Counted from the first letter of the stretch, positions 11,301 to 24,067 are shown. The stretch is 64,000 nt of DNA from Burhinus oedicnemus (GCA_008921705.1 VFFE01007667.1:711002-775001), one strand, 5' to 3'. The notes: generated by a model not told the origin, from the sequence alone. A program made the numbers and translations.

Positions 11301-13138
11301 CTGTCTTTAAAAGAAGTAGCAGAAAACCAGCAGCATTAGTGGAGACTGAGATTTGGGAAGACATAATGCTCTATTGTCTGCCAGGGTATTTTGCAACTTA
11401 GTATGCTAAAGCAGTGGATCTTCTAGATAAGTCATCTGCTAAAGGCACCTAGGTAGGGCTTAGCAGTTCTTGTTGTGATAAGGATCAAAGTCTACAGCGT
11501 GAACCTTCTCCAATAACGTCTATGCCTACAAGTGTTTGCTGATAGAAGTACTGTTGGCAGAGAGCTTAGCTTTGCTGAGTTCCCCTGTTCTTCTTGTTTA
11601 TCCGGTGAAGCCCAAAAGGTCAATGTGGATCTGTTTATATTTGCAGCAGTTTATTTTGCAGCAGATGACTATGCATTGAAGAATTCATTTCTTGTACTAT
11701 AGTGCAAACAACTACAGTCTGAACTTGTTTGTTTACAAATCAAAATTTTTGGATAGCAGACTTTCCTGGGGAGATGCTCTAAATCCAGGGAGTGAAAACT
11801 ATTGTGGTTTCAAGTTACCTATTTTGATGGAAAATAAGAAAATGAAATAAATCTGATCGCATCCTGGGTCAGAGCTTGTAGTTAGTTTAGACATTCGGAT
11901 CAACTTTGCTTGAGTACAAGATAAGACTCTTGTTTCCTTCCCTGGAGTGAAGAAAAATGATGATCAATGTAAAATGGCAATTAAGAGCACTGAATTCCCA
12001 GGGGGATAAGCTGTACAAATGGCTTTTGATTGCTTGTTGATGTCTTCTTTTTATTTTGGTAACGAACTGTTTCACAAAGACTTTAATCCATTTTATGTAT
12101 TTATTACTTGACAAATAAGACTTGGTTCTTTTAAAGACATTAAAATAAAATAAACCTGAAATCATAATAAAAGCAGTCTTCAGATGTGAATCTTGCAATA
12201 ATTACCTTTTGGTTTCCTGAAACTAGATTTCTCCAAGTGGTGAGGTTTCCTGGACAGTCTGATCTGCATTGTTGGTGCGACGGCTGCCCTTTCTGCAGGC
12301 ACGCACTGAAGACCTTCAGAGGAAAGAGCAGCTGTATTCTGGTAGCTGGTTCAGTATTCTTATAAAGGTATTTTAAAAACAAACAAACAACCCCCCCCAC
12401 ACACACACACACACAAAAATAAGGAAATCATAAGAAAAACAGGGCTTCTATTAATCTTCAGATGTGAAAATAGCCACAGTTCTTTGGCCATCTGAAATGG
12501 GATTTTCCAAGTATTTTGTTTTGCTTGACAGTTTCTTCCTATTGGCAGCAGCATCTTTAAAAATTCCCAGTCATCCACTACTGATGGTGTTTGCAGGAAA
12601 TATCAGTGTTTCTCAGAGTTTCTCAGAGTCAAGCTGCAAACACTGTCAGAACTTCTCCGTTGTCTAACAAGCTGCATGCTCAGCATCATGCAGAGAGTCA
12701 TTTTACTAACAGAAAAAGGCTGAGTGAATGATTGGGAATTTTTTAAAAACTTGGTGCTGGTGGATTTCCAAAGGTGTTCTTGGAAACGGGGCAGTTTTGA
12801 TTAAACTTTCCTCACAACCAATTCCAGTTAGGGAGAAAGTCAGAGGAAGGGCAATATCTCAGGGTAGCCAGTGGCTAAGTGGGTGAAGTCAGAGTCAAGC
12901 CATCCTCTTTTTGCAGAGGTTAATTGTGGTAACTCAGTCCCATTTAGGAGGGTGACAAGGTTCAGTGTTCAGTTACTTATGTAAAAGTGATGCAGTTCTG
13001 ATGGAAAAGACTAACTGATTAAGATGCTTTCCTGAGATGTGACACTTGAACGGTAACTTGAAGCTACTTTAGCACCATTCTTAGGAGTGCAATGGACAGT
13101 AATTTCTTAGCTATTTCTTGGGTTTTATATTTTGTTAC
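8301..13138. other. host DNA without a recognisable gene
   Basis: AT-rich sequence between the CR1 fragment and the ERVL-type LTR. The frames here (up to 121 codons near 8.7-9.1 kb) are overlapping and low in complexity, and I cannot match them to a family. A CA microsatellite lies at 12398-12415. Confidence 0.55.
12381..12415. repeat. compound (AAAC)n-C8-(CA)n microsatellite
   Basis: A short AAAC repeat is followed by eight C and about nine CA units (12398-12415). The tract is likely length-polymorphic. Confidence 0.8.
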
Positions 13139-13726
13139 TGTGCTGGTTCTGGCTGGCATAGAGTTAATTTTCTTCATAGTATCTATTATGGGACGATATT
13201 TTGGATTTGTGCTGAAAACAGTGTTGATAATACAGAGATGTTTTAGTTACTGCTGAGCAGTGCTTGCACAGAGTCGAGGCCTTTTCTGCTCCTCACACTG
13301 CCCTGCCAGCAAGGGCTGGGGGTGCACAAAAAGTTGGGAGGATACATAGCCGGGACAGCTGACCCCAACTGTCCAAAGGGATATTCCATGCCATATGACA
13401 TCATGTCAGTATATAAAGCTGGGAGGAGAAGAAGGAAGGGGGTGACATCGGAGTTACGGCGTTTGTCTTCCCATGTAACTGTTAAGCGTGATGGAGCTCT
13501 GCTTTCCTGGGGATGGCTGGACACCTGCCTGCCCATGGGAAGCGAACGAATTCTTATTTTGCTTTGCTTGGGTGTGTGGCTTTTTCTTTACTGATTAAGC
13601 TGTCTTTATCTCAACCCATACGTTTTGTCACTTTTACTCTTTCAATTCTCTTCCCCATCCTGCCGTGGTGGGAGTGAGCAAGCGGCTGTGTGGTGCTTAA
13701 TTGCCAGCTGGGGTTAAATCACAACA
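13139..13726 (+). mobile_element. solo LTR of an ERVL-type endogenous retrovirus
   Basis: The 588-bp element begins TGTGCTGGTTCTGGCTGG and ends TTAAATCACAACA, the TG..CA termini of an LTR. It is flanked by GTTAC (13134-13138) and GTTAT (13727-13731), a 5-bp target duplication with one later change; 5 bp is the expected duplication length for this class. A TATA box (TATATAAAG, 13410-13418) and a degraded polyadenylation signal (ATTAAG, 13594-13599; usually ATTAAA) followed by a T-rich stretch mark U3 and R. I recognise the family from repeated exposure to bird genomes (phrases such as CTGTCTTTATCTCAACCC). With a target duplication and no internal sequence on either side, it is a solo LTR left by recombination. 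The overlapping opposite-strand frames of 90-97 codons inside it are by-products. Confidence 0.88.
13410..13418 (+). promoter_or_regulatory. TATA box of the ERVL-type LTR
   Basis: TATATAAAG preceded by GACATCATGTCAG, in the expected place for the LTR promoter and about 185 bp before the poly-A signal relic. Activity is unknown. Confidence 0.55.
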
Positions 13727-13731
13727 GTTAT

Positions 13732-16700
13732 CTGAATAGAATGAAAATGTTTTGATTTCATCCTGATGTGGTATGAAAAACAATCCCTTTGAAGTTTTAC
13801 CTTTTCTATAAAACGGATTTTTAAATATTTTTTTGAGTCAATTTTTGTAATGAAGTGTTCTGATGTTGCTGCAAGTTCCAGAACATGCTACAGAGCATAT
13901 GTGAGCATGTGAGATGTTCTGAATATGGTGGCTAGTGCCCTGTTGCCTGAATCAGTATCTTGATAAGTCTGACATTCGCTGCATTGACTGTAGTGGTAGT
14001 TTTCATGATGTTATTCTGATTTAGTTACTGGAACGCAAGATCTTGTGATTAATTTTCATCTGTATTGGGATTGTTTCATATTATTGGTTCAAAAGTAGAT
14101 GGCAGACGTGAGTCGCCCTCCTTCCAACGTTCCACTTCCACACCCAGAGAGGTGTAAGTGTCAGTGAGATCCCTGTCCTAACTGCAATAGGCAGCCTGCT
14201 GTCCTATGCAGGTGTAGCACTGACTTGTTTTAGCCTTGATGCTGTAATGTGTTAAGCATCTTCATTTTGGCCTGACTTTAGAACTGAATAGGACTGAGAA
14301 ATTTGCAGTGACATATATTGCTGCTGCAAATCATTTTTGTACCTTATATGGAAGAATGGGCCAAAGCTGTGCTCTGCACTAGAAATGAGCAGAACATTTC
14401 AGAGAATAACACTGGACTGATTTGTTTTAAATATTTTTAAGCTTTGACGTGTTTGCAGAACAATTTTTGAGTATTGCAACAGTATTGTTGGATTTTATCA
14501 CCATTACTATGAAACAGGAAGAATTCTCAAGTATCTCACAGAGAGGAAGTCAAAGTAAATTGAGGTTTTCTTGATCAGAATTTTGCTTCAAGAATACAAG
14601 CTTAACAAAGCAACCAAACAAGTTAAAAAATAGGCTGTAAGGAGAAGGAAACTCAGAAGGAGCAGGATTCTTCCAGAAGTCAAAAAAATCAGGTCTGAAG
14701 CATGGTTTGCTGTGAAAGATGCTTTTTTTTTTGAATGTATGGATACAATTAAAATTGAGATAGTGTGTGCATCCCTTACTGGAAAGTTGCATGTACCTAA
14801 TTGACTAACAGTGGAAATGATGGTGAATGATTAAGGCAAGAATTCTTTTGCTTTAATAACCAAGAATATTCCATTTAGAAGAAGAGGATATGGTGCATAG
14901 GCATGCCATACCATCCCTGCACTTTCATTCTTGTGTAAAAGCAAAATTTGGAAATATGAAAACCACATGGGACAACAATAGGGAAAGATGAAGTAATGTT
15001 ATCCTTTCTAAAAATGTGTTGATAAAAAAAAAATTCTTTTGAGAAAAGTTTTATGATTGTTCCCCTCATACCAAAACAAGCACATTATTTACAGTCACTA
15101 TAAATGTAAATGGTCTATGAGCTCTTGAACAGTATCAGCAATGAATAAGAAGAAAGATGAGTTCTGCTTTTCTGAGTTCAAATGGAGCCATTGTATAGGC
15201 ATGAACCAACACCAAACAGGACTCAGGCACTTGAAAAGCTGCACTGCAAGTCGTGGTAGGGCAGCCTTTGCTTAATCTTCACAAAAGTGACTTTGATAAC
15301 TAGCCCTTTTAAAGTAAAGCTTTACTGGAAGTAATTTTTTCCATTTTTGTGAGAACAGAACTCTGGCTTAATGTGCATGCTGCTATACCACTTGGGCTCA
15401 GAGTTTAATTTATGAGTGATAAAGATCACTTTGTCTTTCTGTTTCCTGAAATACATGTTTTCCTACATGTCTTTGCTCCATTTGCTCCAGTAGTTTGTTC
15501 TGCCTAATTGCACAGAGTGTCTCAGCACAAGCAGGTGGTAAGTGTTGCAAAGAGCTGTGCTATCCATTTTCCCAACTAGAAGCTGCCTCTACTGTCACTA
15601 AGGTTTCCATAAGGCTTGTTTTGCAACTTGTTCTGTTCTGCAGAGCTAACATTTTCTCCAGAATACACTGATTTTTCTTTCTGTCAGCCTTTCAGTTCAA
15701 CTAGAGTAGAAATTTACAAGGAACTCAACTATTTTTCACTGTCCCTCAAGATGTTTTGCTGAGCACAATTTGCAGATTCTTGTGCTTTACATCATAAATT
15801 ACCTAGTACAGTGCATCTAACTGCTGAAGGCAGCTAGCTGTATATGCCTCTTTATAAACTTTCATAGAACATCTCGCTTACGTCTTTGAGCAGTTTTCTA
15901 GTTCTGCTGCAGCTCAGTCTTGCAGCTATGCACGTTCCTCATGCAGCAGGGCCAGAACCAATGGAGAAAAAACAGTAGCAGGTTCTGAGTCAGTCACTAT
16001 TGGTACTTGAAACATAATGCTGTTTTCTCAATGAAATAGGGATTGGCGGCTGACACTAGGGAAAGTGCCTGATCTAGTTGTTACTCATCTTTTCTCTAAC
16101 TGTGGAAGCAAACACAAGTCTGTGCAGCTTTCTTTTTTTGAGTAGGATTTGTGGTTGGCGTGAGTGGAACTATTTTGAGTAATATAACTAGTTCAAAAAG
16201 AATCATGTCTTTACAGTTGTCCTAAATTTAAATCAAATCTTGGCTTTTTATTTTTCTGAAGTACATATAGTATGTATTTTAGTTGTACGTTCTTGGCACA
16301 CTTGTCTTATGCTGGGGCAAAAAAACCCCCAACCTTTAGACAAAACAACTTTCTTCTAAATTAAAGAGGATCTCCTCTTCTTGGTAAACAAGCCACTGTT
16401 TAATTTTCTACATTTGATGTTTGAGTGGCCTGTAAAAGGAGATTGCACAACAAACCATGTTCTTAATTTACAAATGAATCAACATCTTATTAAGGAATAA
16501 ACCTTGTAAAAATCCAGCTAGCATATTTATATGCTCCAGCTTTTATTGTTGCTTTGTTGTTTCTGACGAGGTGTCCAGACTAAAAAGTTAAAGGAATTTC
16601 ACTATCCTTTTCTAGTTATGAGGAGCAACATAAAAGAGAAGGCTTTATGAAAGAACTTTTCTGTTCCCTTTTTTACCTGCTCTGTCTTGGATGGCATCAA

Positions 16701-18182
16701 GGACACACTTTTCACACTTACATTCTCATGTGAAATAAGAATTAAAAATATCTACTAGATGGATATTTCTTAGAATCTTAATATGGTTAAAAGTAGGATA
16801 GATTATTCCTCTGCTCTTACAACACATGTAATCACGTAATCTTGAGAAAGCTGACTTTGCACATCCAAGAGAACTTGATCTTACTTTTCCAGGCAGAAGA
16901 GGAAGATTGGCTATAGGATCTTGGGTACCCTGCCGTCCCTCTGAGCAGGTCAATCTGCGGCATAACCACTGCAGTTATTCTTTATGCTGTCACTCAGCTG
17001 CCATCTTGCCCTGGTTTACCCCAAATCTCCAAAACTTAGTTTTTACTCCTAAAATCAACAGTGACCAAATTTCTGCTAATTTACGTTCATCCATGACAAC
17101 ACTAATGAAGCTGGCAACTCTTTCATAGCTAAGCTCTAGTAATTTTCCCAATGTAGATGTTGCCTTCTGTAGCTTGTGTGTCTGATTCAGCAGCTGGACT
17201 TGGAGAGCGCTTTGACCTGCTGGGAAAAAACTTCAGGTGAAAGTGTTCCCTGTTCTAGCCAGTAGCTCTGTAGTAAATTCTCCTTCTGCCTGGCTCAAAG
17301 ACTTGGATCCAGTCTTCTCTAGCAGCTCATCTGGGGTGAGTTGCTCTCCCATTCCAAATGCTCCATTTGATATGGAACATGATACAAATATGGGAACAGC
17401 TTCCTATCCTTGCTCCAAGAAATATTTAGCTAGTGACACAAAGCAGAGCAAGTTCATGAGCAGAAGCTGAGAGACTGCCAGCTGCTAATTAGTGACTGCT
17501 GTGGGAGCTTTGACTCAAGGGTTCCCATCCTTCTCCAAATCCAGCAAAGCTGAGTCTTGGTCCTAAAACTCCTTCACCTTAAATGGCTTTGGCTGTTGAC
17601 TTTGAGTTGAAGAGGATAGCACTACCTGTTGTCTTTTGGATTTTGTGTGAGATGGGATTCACCTGCATTGGTGCTCTCTAGGAGAATATTCTGAAGATAA
17701 GCGTCTCCATTCAGTGCAGAATTGAAAACTTGATTTTCTTTAGACTCCACCTCTCTCCTAGTCATTTTTAATATCTTAGTGATCTGTTATTCGATGTACT
17801 GGCTTCTTCCTGTAAAACCTTATGAGAGACCTCCTTTGTTACTGTGATAATTAATGAAGTGTTTGCATTTTTCAGTAATCCCAAATGGCTGGGCATAGGA
17901 TCAAGAACCTGTCCTTATTTACCTTGTTCTTTGAAGATTTTTATTCTAAATGTGAAGGTTCTCACCTCAGCTGCAGCTAGAGAGGTGAACAGATCAGGGG
18001 TAAATGAAGTCTTGACATAAATGGAATTGAAAAAGTATAAACAAGACAGAAGTGGATTTTAAAGTGATGTTTTTCAGCTTGTTCAGAAGTTTGCCTGCTT
18101 TTCTTGCTCTGAAATCAAGGTATAAATTCCATTGGGTCTGATGATCTCAAAGCAGCATCTCCTAATCTTGAAAGCATTTTGC
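13732..18182. other. host DNA, nothing recognised
   Basis: AT-rich and without recognisable exons, RNA genes or young repeats. Only short, unmatched open frames occur. Confidence 0.55.
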
Positions 18183-18285
18183 TTTGTGACACCCCTGTAA
18201 GGTAGGATCGATGTTGGGATTTTCCAGATGAGGAAGAGTGGTATCAAAGGACTGAGCATCACCTGAAATCACACAGGATTTCAGG
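18183..18285 (+). mobile_element. L2/MIR-like 3'-end relic
   Basis: The order CCCTGTAAGGTAGGATCGAT, then TTTTCCAGATGAGGAAGAG, then GAAATCACACAGGATTTC follows the 3' region of ancient L2-type elements (CCTATGAGGTAGGT, TTTTACAGATGAGGAAACTG, GGTCACACAGC). It is diverged but collinear over about 100 bp. Confidence 0.55.
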
Positions 18286-19689
18286 GGGGAGGAGGGGGGG
18301 AATGTTGAATACACAGCTTTGGCTAGAACCTCTTAATCAGAAGCCTCTGTATATGGGAGAAAAGTAATAAATGAAGGTTAAGCAAAGCTGAATCCTATGC
18401 TGTTACTGTCTTTCTCAGCTAAAGTTTTCCACTATTCCTATAGTTATCTTTAACTATTTCAAGTTGTTGTTGGATTTTTATTTGTGGGTTGGTGTGTGGG
18501 GTTGTTTTTTTTTTTTCACTTTAATATTGTTGTTAGCAATTGGGATATTGCTGAACTGGTGACAAACACAGAGTGTGTTCAGCAAGCAAGATGTGACCAA
18601 GGCCGATGTGAAAATTCTATCTACCTCTACTCTTGTAAAAAAAAAACCAAAAGGGTGGAAAAGGTTCTCCCTAGGTCTTAAAATGTGCTTCATTACAATG
18701 AGGTGAGGTATTCCTATCTGACCTTGAGGGAAAACCTCGCTCATGTGCATCCGGGCAGTATCCCTGGGTCAGAGCTAGTATATTTGCCCAGGCAGGATTA
18801 CTCAGAAAGCCTGTGTGATTTAGGGAGGCACAAGAGATTGCGCTATTCTGAAAACCATGTGCCACAGACTTTTTACCGGATGCACAGTCACATGAAAACA
18901 ATTGTTTAAATGCTAAATGAAACCTCGTAACAAGGCCCAAAGCTCCCCATTTATGGTCTGACTGGAGCCCCAGCTGCATTTGTGAGTGATTTCCCTGACT
19001 TCCCAGCCCAGAAAGTGAAGCTCCAGCTGTGTTTCTGGGAGAAAGGTGTCCCGCGTTGCCCCAGGAGTGCTGTGTGGAGGTGGCAGAGGAGGAGGAAGCC
19101 ACCCCAGCCCGGAGCACCAGGGACATGCGGAGGAAGTGACTGCGTACCGCTTTGAAGGGGATAATTCCACAGAGTTGGCTAAAGCCCTGTGAATATCATC
19201 TGGCCTAGGGCCATGCAGAAGCTAGGAATGACCTTAAATAGTAGTCGAACTTGTGTTAGCATGTGCTGCCTGAGTGGCAGCTAGGGATGTCCGGGACTGC
19301 TGACTCACCGGCTGCTGGGCTGAGAGCTGGCGACGCCGCGGCTTGCTCAACGTGGAAGATGAATGCTGCCTGATTCATCACCGTGCAGGACGGGATGTCG
19401 TAAGGTGTCCCTAGACTCTTGCAGGAGTCGACACGTCCTAATTTCCTTTGCATCAGATCAGGGAGTCAATGTTTCTGGGGAAGAGAGGCCGCTGGCTACA
19501 AACTTCAGCAAAAGCCAAATTCAGCTGAAATCTAGATCAGCTTCTGGATGTGCAGCGTGGATGTTGCCCCACCATTTTAACGAGGAAGCTTCATGGGCAT
19601 TTTAATTCATACAGAACCATTATGCTTCGGGGGCAAAGTCTCATCTGTTAAACAAAATAAAAAGCCTTCCATTTTGAATAAAGTTTATA
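18286..19689. other. GC-richer host segment, no gene recognised
   Basis: It contains G-rich tracts near 18284-18300 and a T13 run near 18507. A stretch of visibly higher GC content at about 18940-19345 has scattered CpG. A 151-codon minus-strand frame (18671-19126) and an 85-codon one overlap here, but they match no family I know, their composition follows the local base bias, and no splice or Kozak context supports them. Confidence 0.45.
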
Positions 19690-20435
19690 AAAGTGTATAC
19701 GGGGTGTAGGTGGCAAGGTTTTGGCAGTGGGGAGGCTGCAGGGGCCTGTGTGAGGGGAAGGCACGGCTGCCCCGTGCTGGACACAGTTGGCTCCAACAAC
19801 CTCACTGCAGGGCACGGCTGGGCCTGTGGGCTACAGTGGTGGTGTCTCTATGAAAAAACGTATTTTAAAAAGGGGCAAAATACCACACAAGCAGTGAGGA
19901 TGAGAAAAACAGTGTGAGGAAGCAGCCCTGTGAACACCCAGGCCAGTGAAGGAGGAGGGAGAGCAAGTATTTCCCTGCAGCCTGTGGAGAGGAGCGGAGA
20001 TCCAGACTGCAGCCCTGGGAGGAACCCACAGTGGAGCAGCGGGATATTTCCTGACAGGAACGGTGCCCTGGGGAGAACCCACACTGGAGCAGGTAAAAAG
20101 TGTGAGGAGGGAAAGTGTCAGAGAGGAGTTGTTATGGACTGATCGTAACTTTCCATTCCCTGTCTCCCTGCACTGCGTGGGGTTGGGGGGAAGCAGAGGA
20201 GTCAGGAGTGAAATTGAGCCTGTGAAGAAGGGGGTGGGGTGGGGGAAAGGTGTTTTATTTTGTTTCTCACTTTCCAAACCTATTTTAATTCGCAATAATG
20301 AATTACTCTTCAAAAAAAAGTCTGTTTTGCCTATGGCTGTAGTTAGTAAGAGATCTCCCTGTCTTTATCTCAGCCCACCGGTTTTCCATCAACAGAGGAG
20401 GGGGAGTTTTCTTAGTGTCCTAACGTTTAACCAAA
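19690..20435 (+). mobile_element. second avian LTR (ERVL-like), 3' end degraded
   Basis: The segment follows a second LTR family I recognise from bird genomes. It starts with GTGTAGGTGGCAAGGTTTTG and runs through a GC-rich part and a TATA-like TATTTTAAAAAGG (19861-19873). Two minisatellite units of the type CCTGGG..GAACCCACA.TGGAGCAG follow (20014-20039 and 20067-20092, period 53 bp; related copies usually carry more). Then come GGAGTGAAATTGAGCCTG, a poly-A-signal-like AATAAT (20294-20299), CTGTTTTGCC and CTCCCTGTCTTTATCTC. Similarity fades after GAGGAGGGGGAGT near 20408. No target duplication could be identified, so both ends are uncertain by tens of bases. It may be a truncated solo LTR. 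Confidence 0.72.
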
Positions 20436-20599
20436 ATCCGTGCAGGAAGAACCAGTGCCTCAGCATCTCCATCAGAACAGCCACCACTGCCCGCGGTCTT
20501 GGCAGCTGCTGTACCTCCCTGAGAGCCTGGGAGGTCTGCGAGAAGTGCAGGAGGTACGGTACAGCTGGAAGCTTGGTAAGCACAATTGACAAACACTAA
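19946..20599 (+). other. 217-codon open frame through the second LTR (doubtful)
   Basis: This is the longest open frame in the window. Three quarters of it lies in the GC-rich LTR, where stop codons are scarce by composition, and a 160-codon frame runs opposite it. The predicted protein has no recognisable domain, no signal peptide and low-complexity stretches. The last ~55 codons, which read out of the repeat into flanking DNA, are Cys/Arg-rich. I regard it as non-coding, and list it because a reader would otherwise meet it unexplained. Confidence 0.15.
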
Positions 20600-23268
20600 T
20601 TCTAGATGGGAATATAATGTTACCTTGGGCTAATCGTTTTAAAATAAATCATCTGAATCAGACACCTGCCTAGGTAATCACCATAGCAATTTCAAAACAA
20701 ACAATAGTAACCTTAAAATTATCAAGAGAACCTAAGGAAAATGAGGACCTGGGTTGTCATTTTGGAGAGTATTTAAGATTATGCGTACACAGTCTTTTTG
20801 CAGGCAAACATGAGCTTGTTTACCACATGCACTAAACTGACCAAAAGACACGTGACTGTAGGACTCTGTGCCTAAAATAGTATGTGTCGCATCTCTGCAG
20901 ACCTCATTAACTTGGGCAAAAGTATCTACCTGCAAAAGCTCTGCCACGCCAGGTTCAAAGGGCCTTGTGACTGTCCAGACCTGAACGTAGAACAAACTCC
21001 TGCCTGTCTGCTGGATACCACACCAACATACCCAAGAGCTGAAGCTTGTCAGTGGGTCGTCAGTCCCTGAGCCACCCTGGTATCCACACTGTTCAGTGGC
21101 TGCTCAGCCCTCAAGCTGGTCAGGGAACATCTTCCTAATTGTGCGTATATGTATCTTTCCCTCAAAAAGTCATGCATGCAGCTGACTGAGCTGCTTGAAA
21201 TCACCATTTGGATTAAAGAGAAAAACAGTAAACATGATTAAATGGATATTAAAAGGAGTCTGAAGGAAGGAAAAGGGCACAGGCACCCATATATCTCACT
21301 CTGGGGTATCTGCGTCAACAAAGCCAGAAAAGCAGCTGTTGGGATTGTTAGCAGGGAGCTCTTAAATGATGATGTCTTTACATGAAAATGTGCAGTTAGC
21401 ATCCTGCTGTGATAGCATCAGCAGCTGCTTCTAACTTCAGCCATTCTCTGGAGTTCAGGCTCCACATGCAAACCATCTGAACTCTCTCTGTCCACATCGA
21501 GGGGGAATACTAGGCGCTTGGACTGGCTTCCTTGCTCTAATCTGGAAGAATCAACGAGTTCACGGTTCAGGAATGCTCCCAAGAAACCACAACAAGGGAA
21601 TATGAGCAACTGCAGACATGGAAAGTCTGTGCACCACAGACCCAGCTTTCCTGCAGAGAAGGGGAAAAAGGAGAGGGAGGTGGGGATGACCCAAAGAAGG
21701 AAAAGCTCCAGAATTTCTGCTCATCTCCCTTAAGGGCTCTTAGAGCGGCACATGATGTTGCTTCATATGGAGAACGTGGGATTTCCTGGTGGCACCTGAA
21801 ATAGGCTGGGGCAGGCCTTGCCCCTCTAGCCCTCCCCTTGGTATTTGTGAGCTGCGCTGAGTGTGATGCACATGTGCCTGCAGCACTGTGACAGCTCTTG
21901 TAGCTGCACCTCCTGGAGGAAGGGCATTGAATAAGGAAGTGGCTCCCAGATGGCTGGTGATCTTCAAAGACACATAGCAAAAAGGATTGTGTGCCACAGA
22001 CCTGTAATTTTGCAAGGAACCAGACCTTCAATGGGTGATTTATTAAAACAAACAAACAAACAAACCCCAAAACCACACCTCAAAAAACAAGATGAGAAAA
22101 GAGGAAAAAACCCACCAGTAGAACTGTTGGATGCCTGTATAACCTGTTTTTAATGGTATGTCACCTTTGTCAGGATGGACAAAGCAGATGGGTCTTATTT
22201 TGCACATGAGAAGACATAAGCTATAAAAGGCAATTAGTAGAAGAATGTTTCTGGTTTTACAAATCCTAGAAATGTGCTAGCTCTGCAAGTTGTTTATGAT
22301 TTTTCACTTACTCCAGGTTTTTTTTCCAAAATGGCCAGTGATTTTTGGATACTCAAAACTGGGATGATTGGTACATATGTGCAGGTATATACAGACCAAA
22401 AGCATCCTATGGGTGTGTTTAAAAAAGAAAATAATAAAAAACCCCCAGATATTTATACATAATGGGAATTCTGTAATTTCTCCAATATGTTAACAGATAA
22501 AGGACAGATGAAACAACAAAAGGAGCACCATCAAAGATTTTAAGAGATTTTTTTTTTCATACAAGCCTCACTTAGTCTCTGATTATTTTTTTTTCTAGTC
22601 AGATGTTCCTAATTGAAAATTACAATGTAGCCTCAAGTAACTCAGAGTTTATGAATGTGAACAGTAATTCTGATGTGACAAACACATGTTTATAAAGCAT
22701 GACAATTATTAACAATTGTAAAAATTGTTGTGGAAATACTTTTTACTTTTTTCAGCATAGTGGTGTAAGTACCTGCAAAGGACAGAATCTTTCAGCTGGA
22801 TTATGGAGAAAAATTCTCACTTGGGACCAAATATTGCTTTGGATTATAAAATAGCAAAATCTCATTTCATGGACTGTTGTGTTTACATCATGGCTTTTGA
22901 CAAGGGCTGTCCCAGCTTTGACAGTATTCTTTTCATGCCCCTCTTTCCCCAGCGTACTGAACAACCCTGCATGCTTCCCAGAGTAACTCTGTATCTGCAA
23001 AACTTCTTTGAGACCGATAACTCTGCTGACTTCCTGTCTACAAAAGAAAACATGCAGGAGGTTGTTGCTCTCACTAAAGAAGTCATGTTGTCTAGTTTAA
23101 CAATTTCACATGGTTGTATATCTAGACACCGATGCCCTAAAAGCCTGATTCTTCTGAAGAAATGCATACTGCACATACTTGATTGACTCATAACACTGGT
23201 GCCAGGACTTCAGCTTTTCATTTCTATTTATTCACCACGGGAAACCTAAAGTACAAATACATTGGATG
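20436..23268. other. host DNA, nothing recognised
   Basis: AT-rich sequence with an (AAAC)n tract at 22046-22065 and T-runs near 22550-22590. The frames near 21.6-22.1 kb and 22.8-23.2 kb are short, overlapping and unmatched. Confidence 0.5.
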
Positions 23269-23320
23269 AAAGCCTGGCTCCAGTGAAGTCAAGGACAAAA
23301 TTCTCATTGATTTCTGCAGG
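23269..23320. repeat. ancient amniote palindromic repeat relic
   Basis: The order CCTGGCTCCAGTGAAGTCAA, GGACAAAATTCTCATTGATT and TCTGCAGG follows an old repeat, common in turtles and crocodilians and rarer in birds, built on SMATTGAAGTCAATGG-type motifs. The copy is about 50 bp and diverged. I do not assign a library name. Confidence 0.45.
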
Positions 23321-23991
23321 CAGACAACTTCTGTGCTTTTAGTTGTACTTTACTGTTCCTGGCTTAGGGCTAAAGTGACATTTGAAAAGGTTCTGTTACC
23401 CATAGTGACGACGAATTCCAGTGGCACTTCCAAACACAGTCCATGTGTACAAGAAGCATCTGTTTCTATCCTGAAGAGCTTGTAGTTTGTGAAGTAAGCC
23501 AGATTCAAAGGAGTGTGCAGTAAAGACTTTTTCACCACAACACATACTCAGACCTTGAGCCTGTTTGAAGCTCCCTTATGCGAGGCCATAAGGGGGGGGA
23601 AAAGAGAAATGTGGCTGACCTAGGTGTTGATTAGCTTTTAGTAGCACATGGATGTTTGGTAACAAGCAGTTTTCACACGATGAAGCTTGTGCCCACCTGT
23701 CCCACAAGTAGAGGCCGTATCCAAACAGCCCAGAACTGATGGTTCTTTCAGTGCTAAAACAGCCCCTTGGTGGTGCAAGCTGCCCTGCATACATTGCAGC
23801 AGCACTGCTGTTACTCTAATTTGTGCTGTGGTACCTACTTTTGCTACTTATTTACAGAAGTGAAAAGAATTATTTTGGATTATACTGTAGTTAGGAGCTG
23901 GACTTGGCTGTAGCCTTCTTATTAACACATTGCAAGGGCTTACTGTCTTTTCATGTGCTTTGTCAAGTACAAATTCTCATAAAGAATCTTT

Positions 23992-24067
23992 AAAAAAAAA
24001 ACCAAAACACAAAAAAATGACAAACACAAAACCCAACAAAACAAAAAAACCCAAACCCCAAACAAAC
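23992..24067. repeat. A-rich (AAAC/CAAAA)n low-complexity tract
   Basis: About 75 bp of A with interspersed C and hardly any G or T. Confidence 0.8.

Noticed and set aside
18671..19126. 151-codon minus-strand frame
   Set aside because: It lies in a GC-richer patch with overlapping frames on both strands. No domain, splice context or recognisable similarity was seen.
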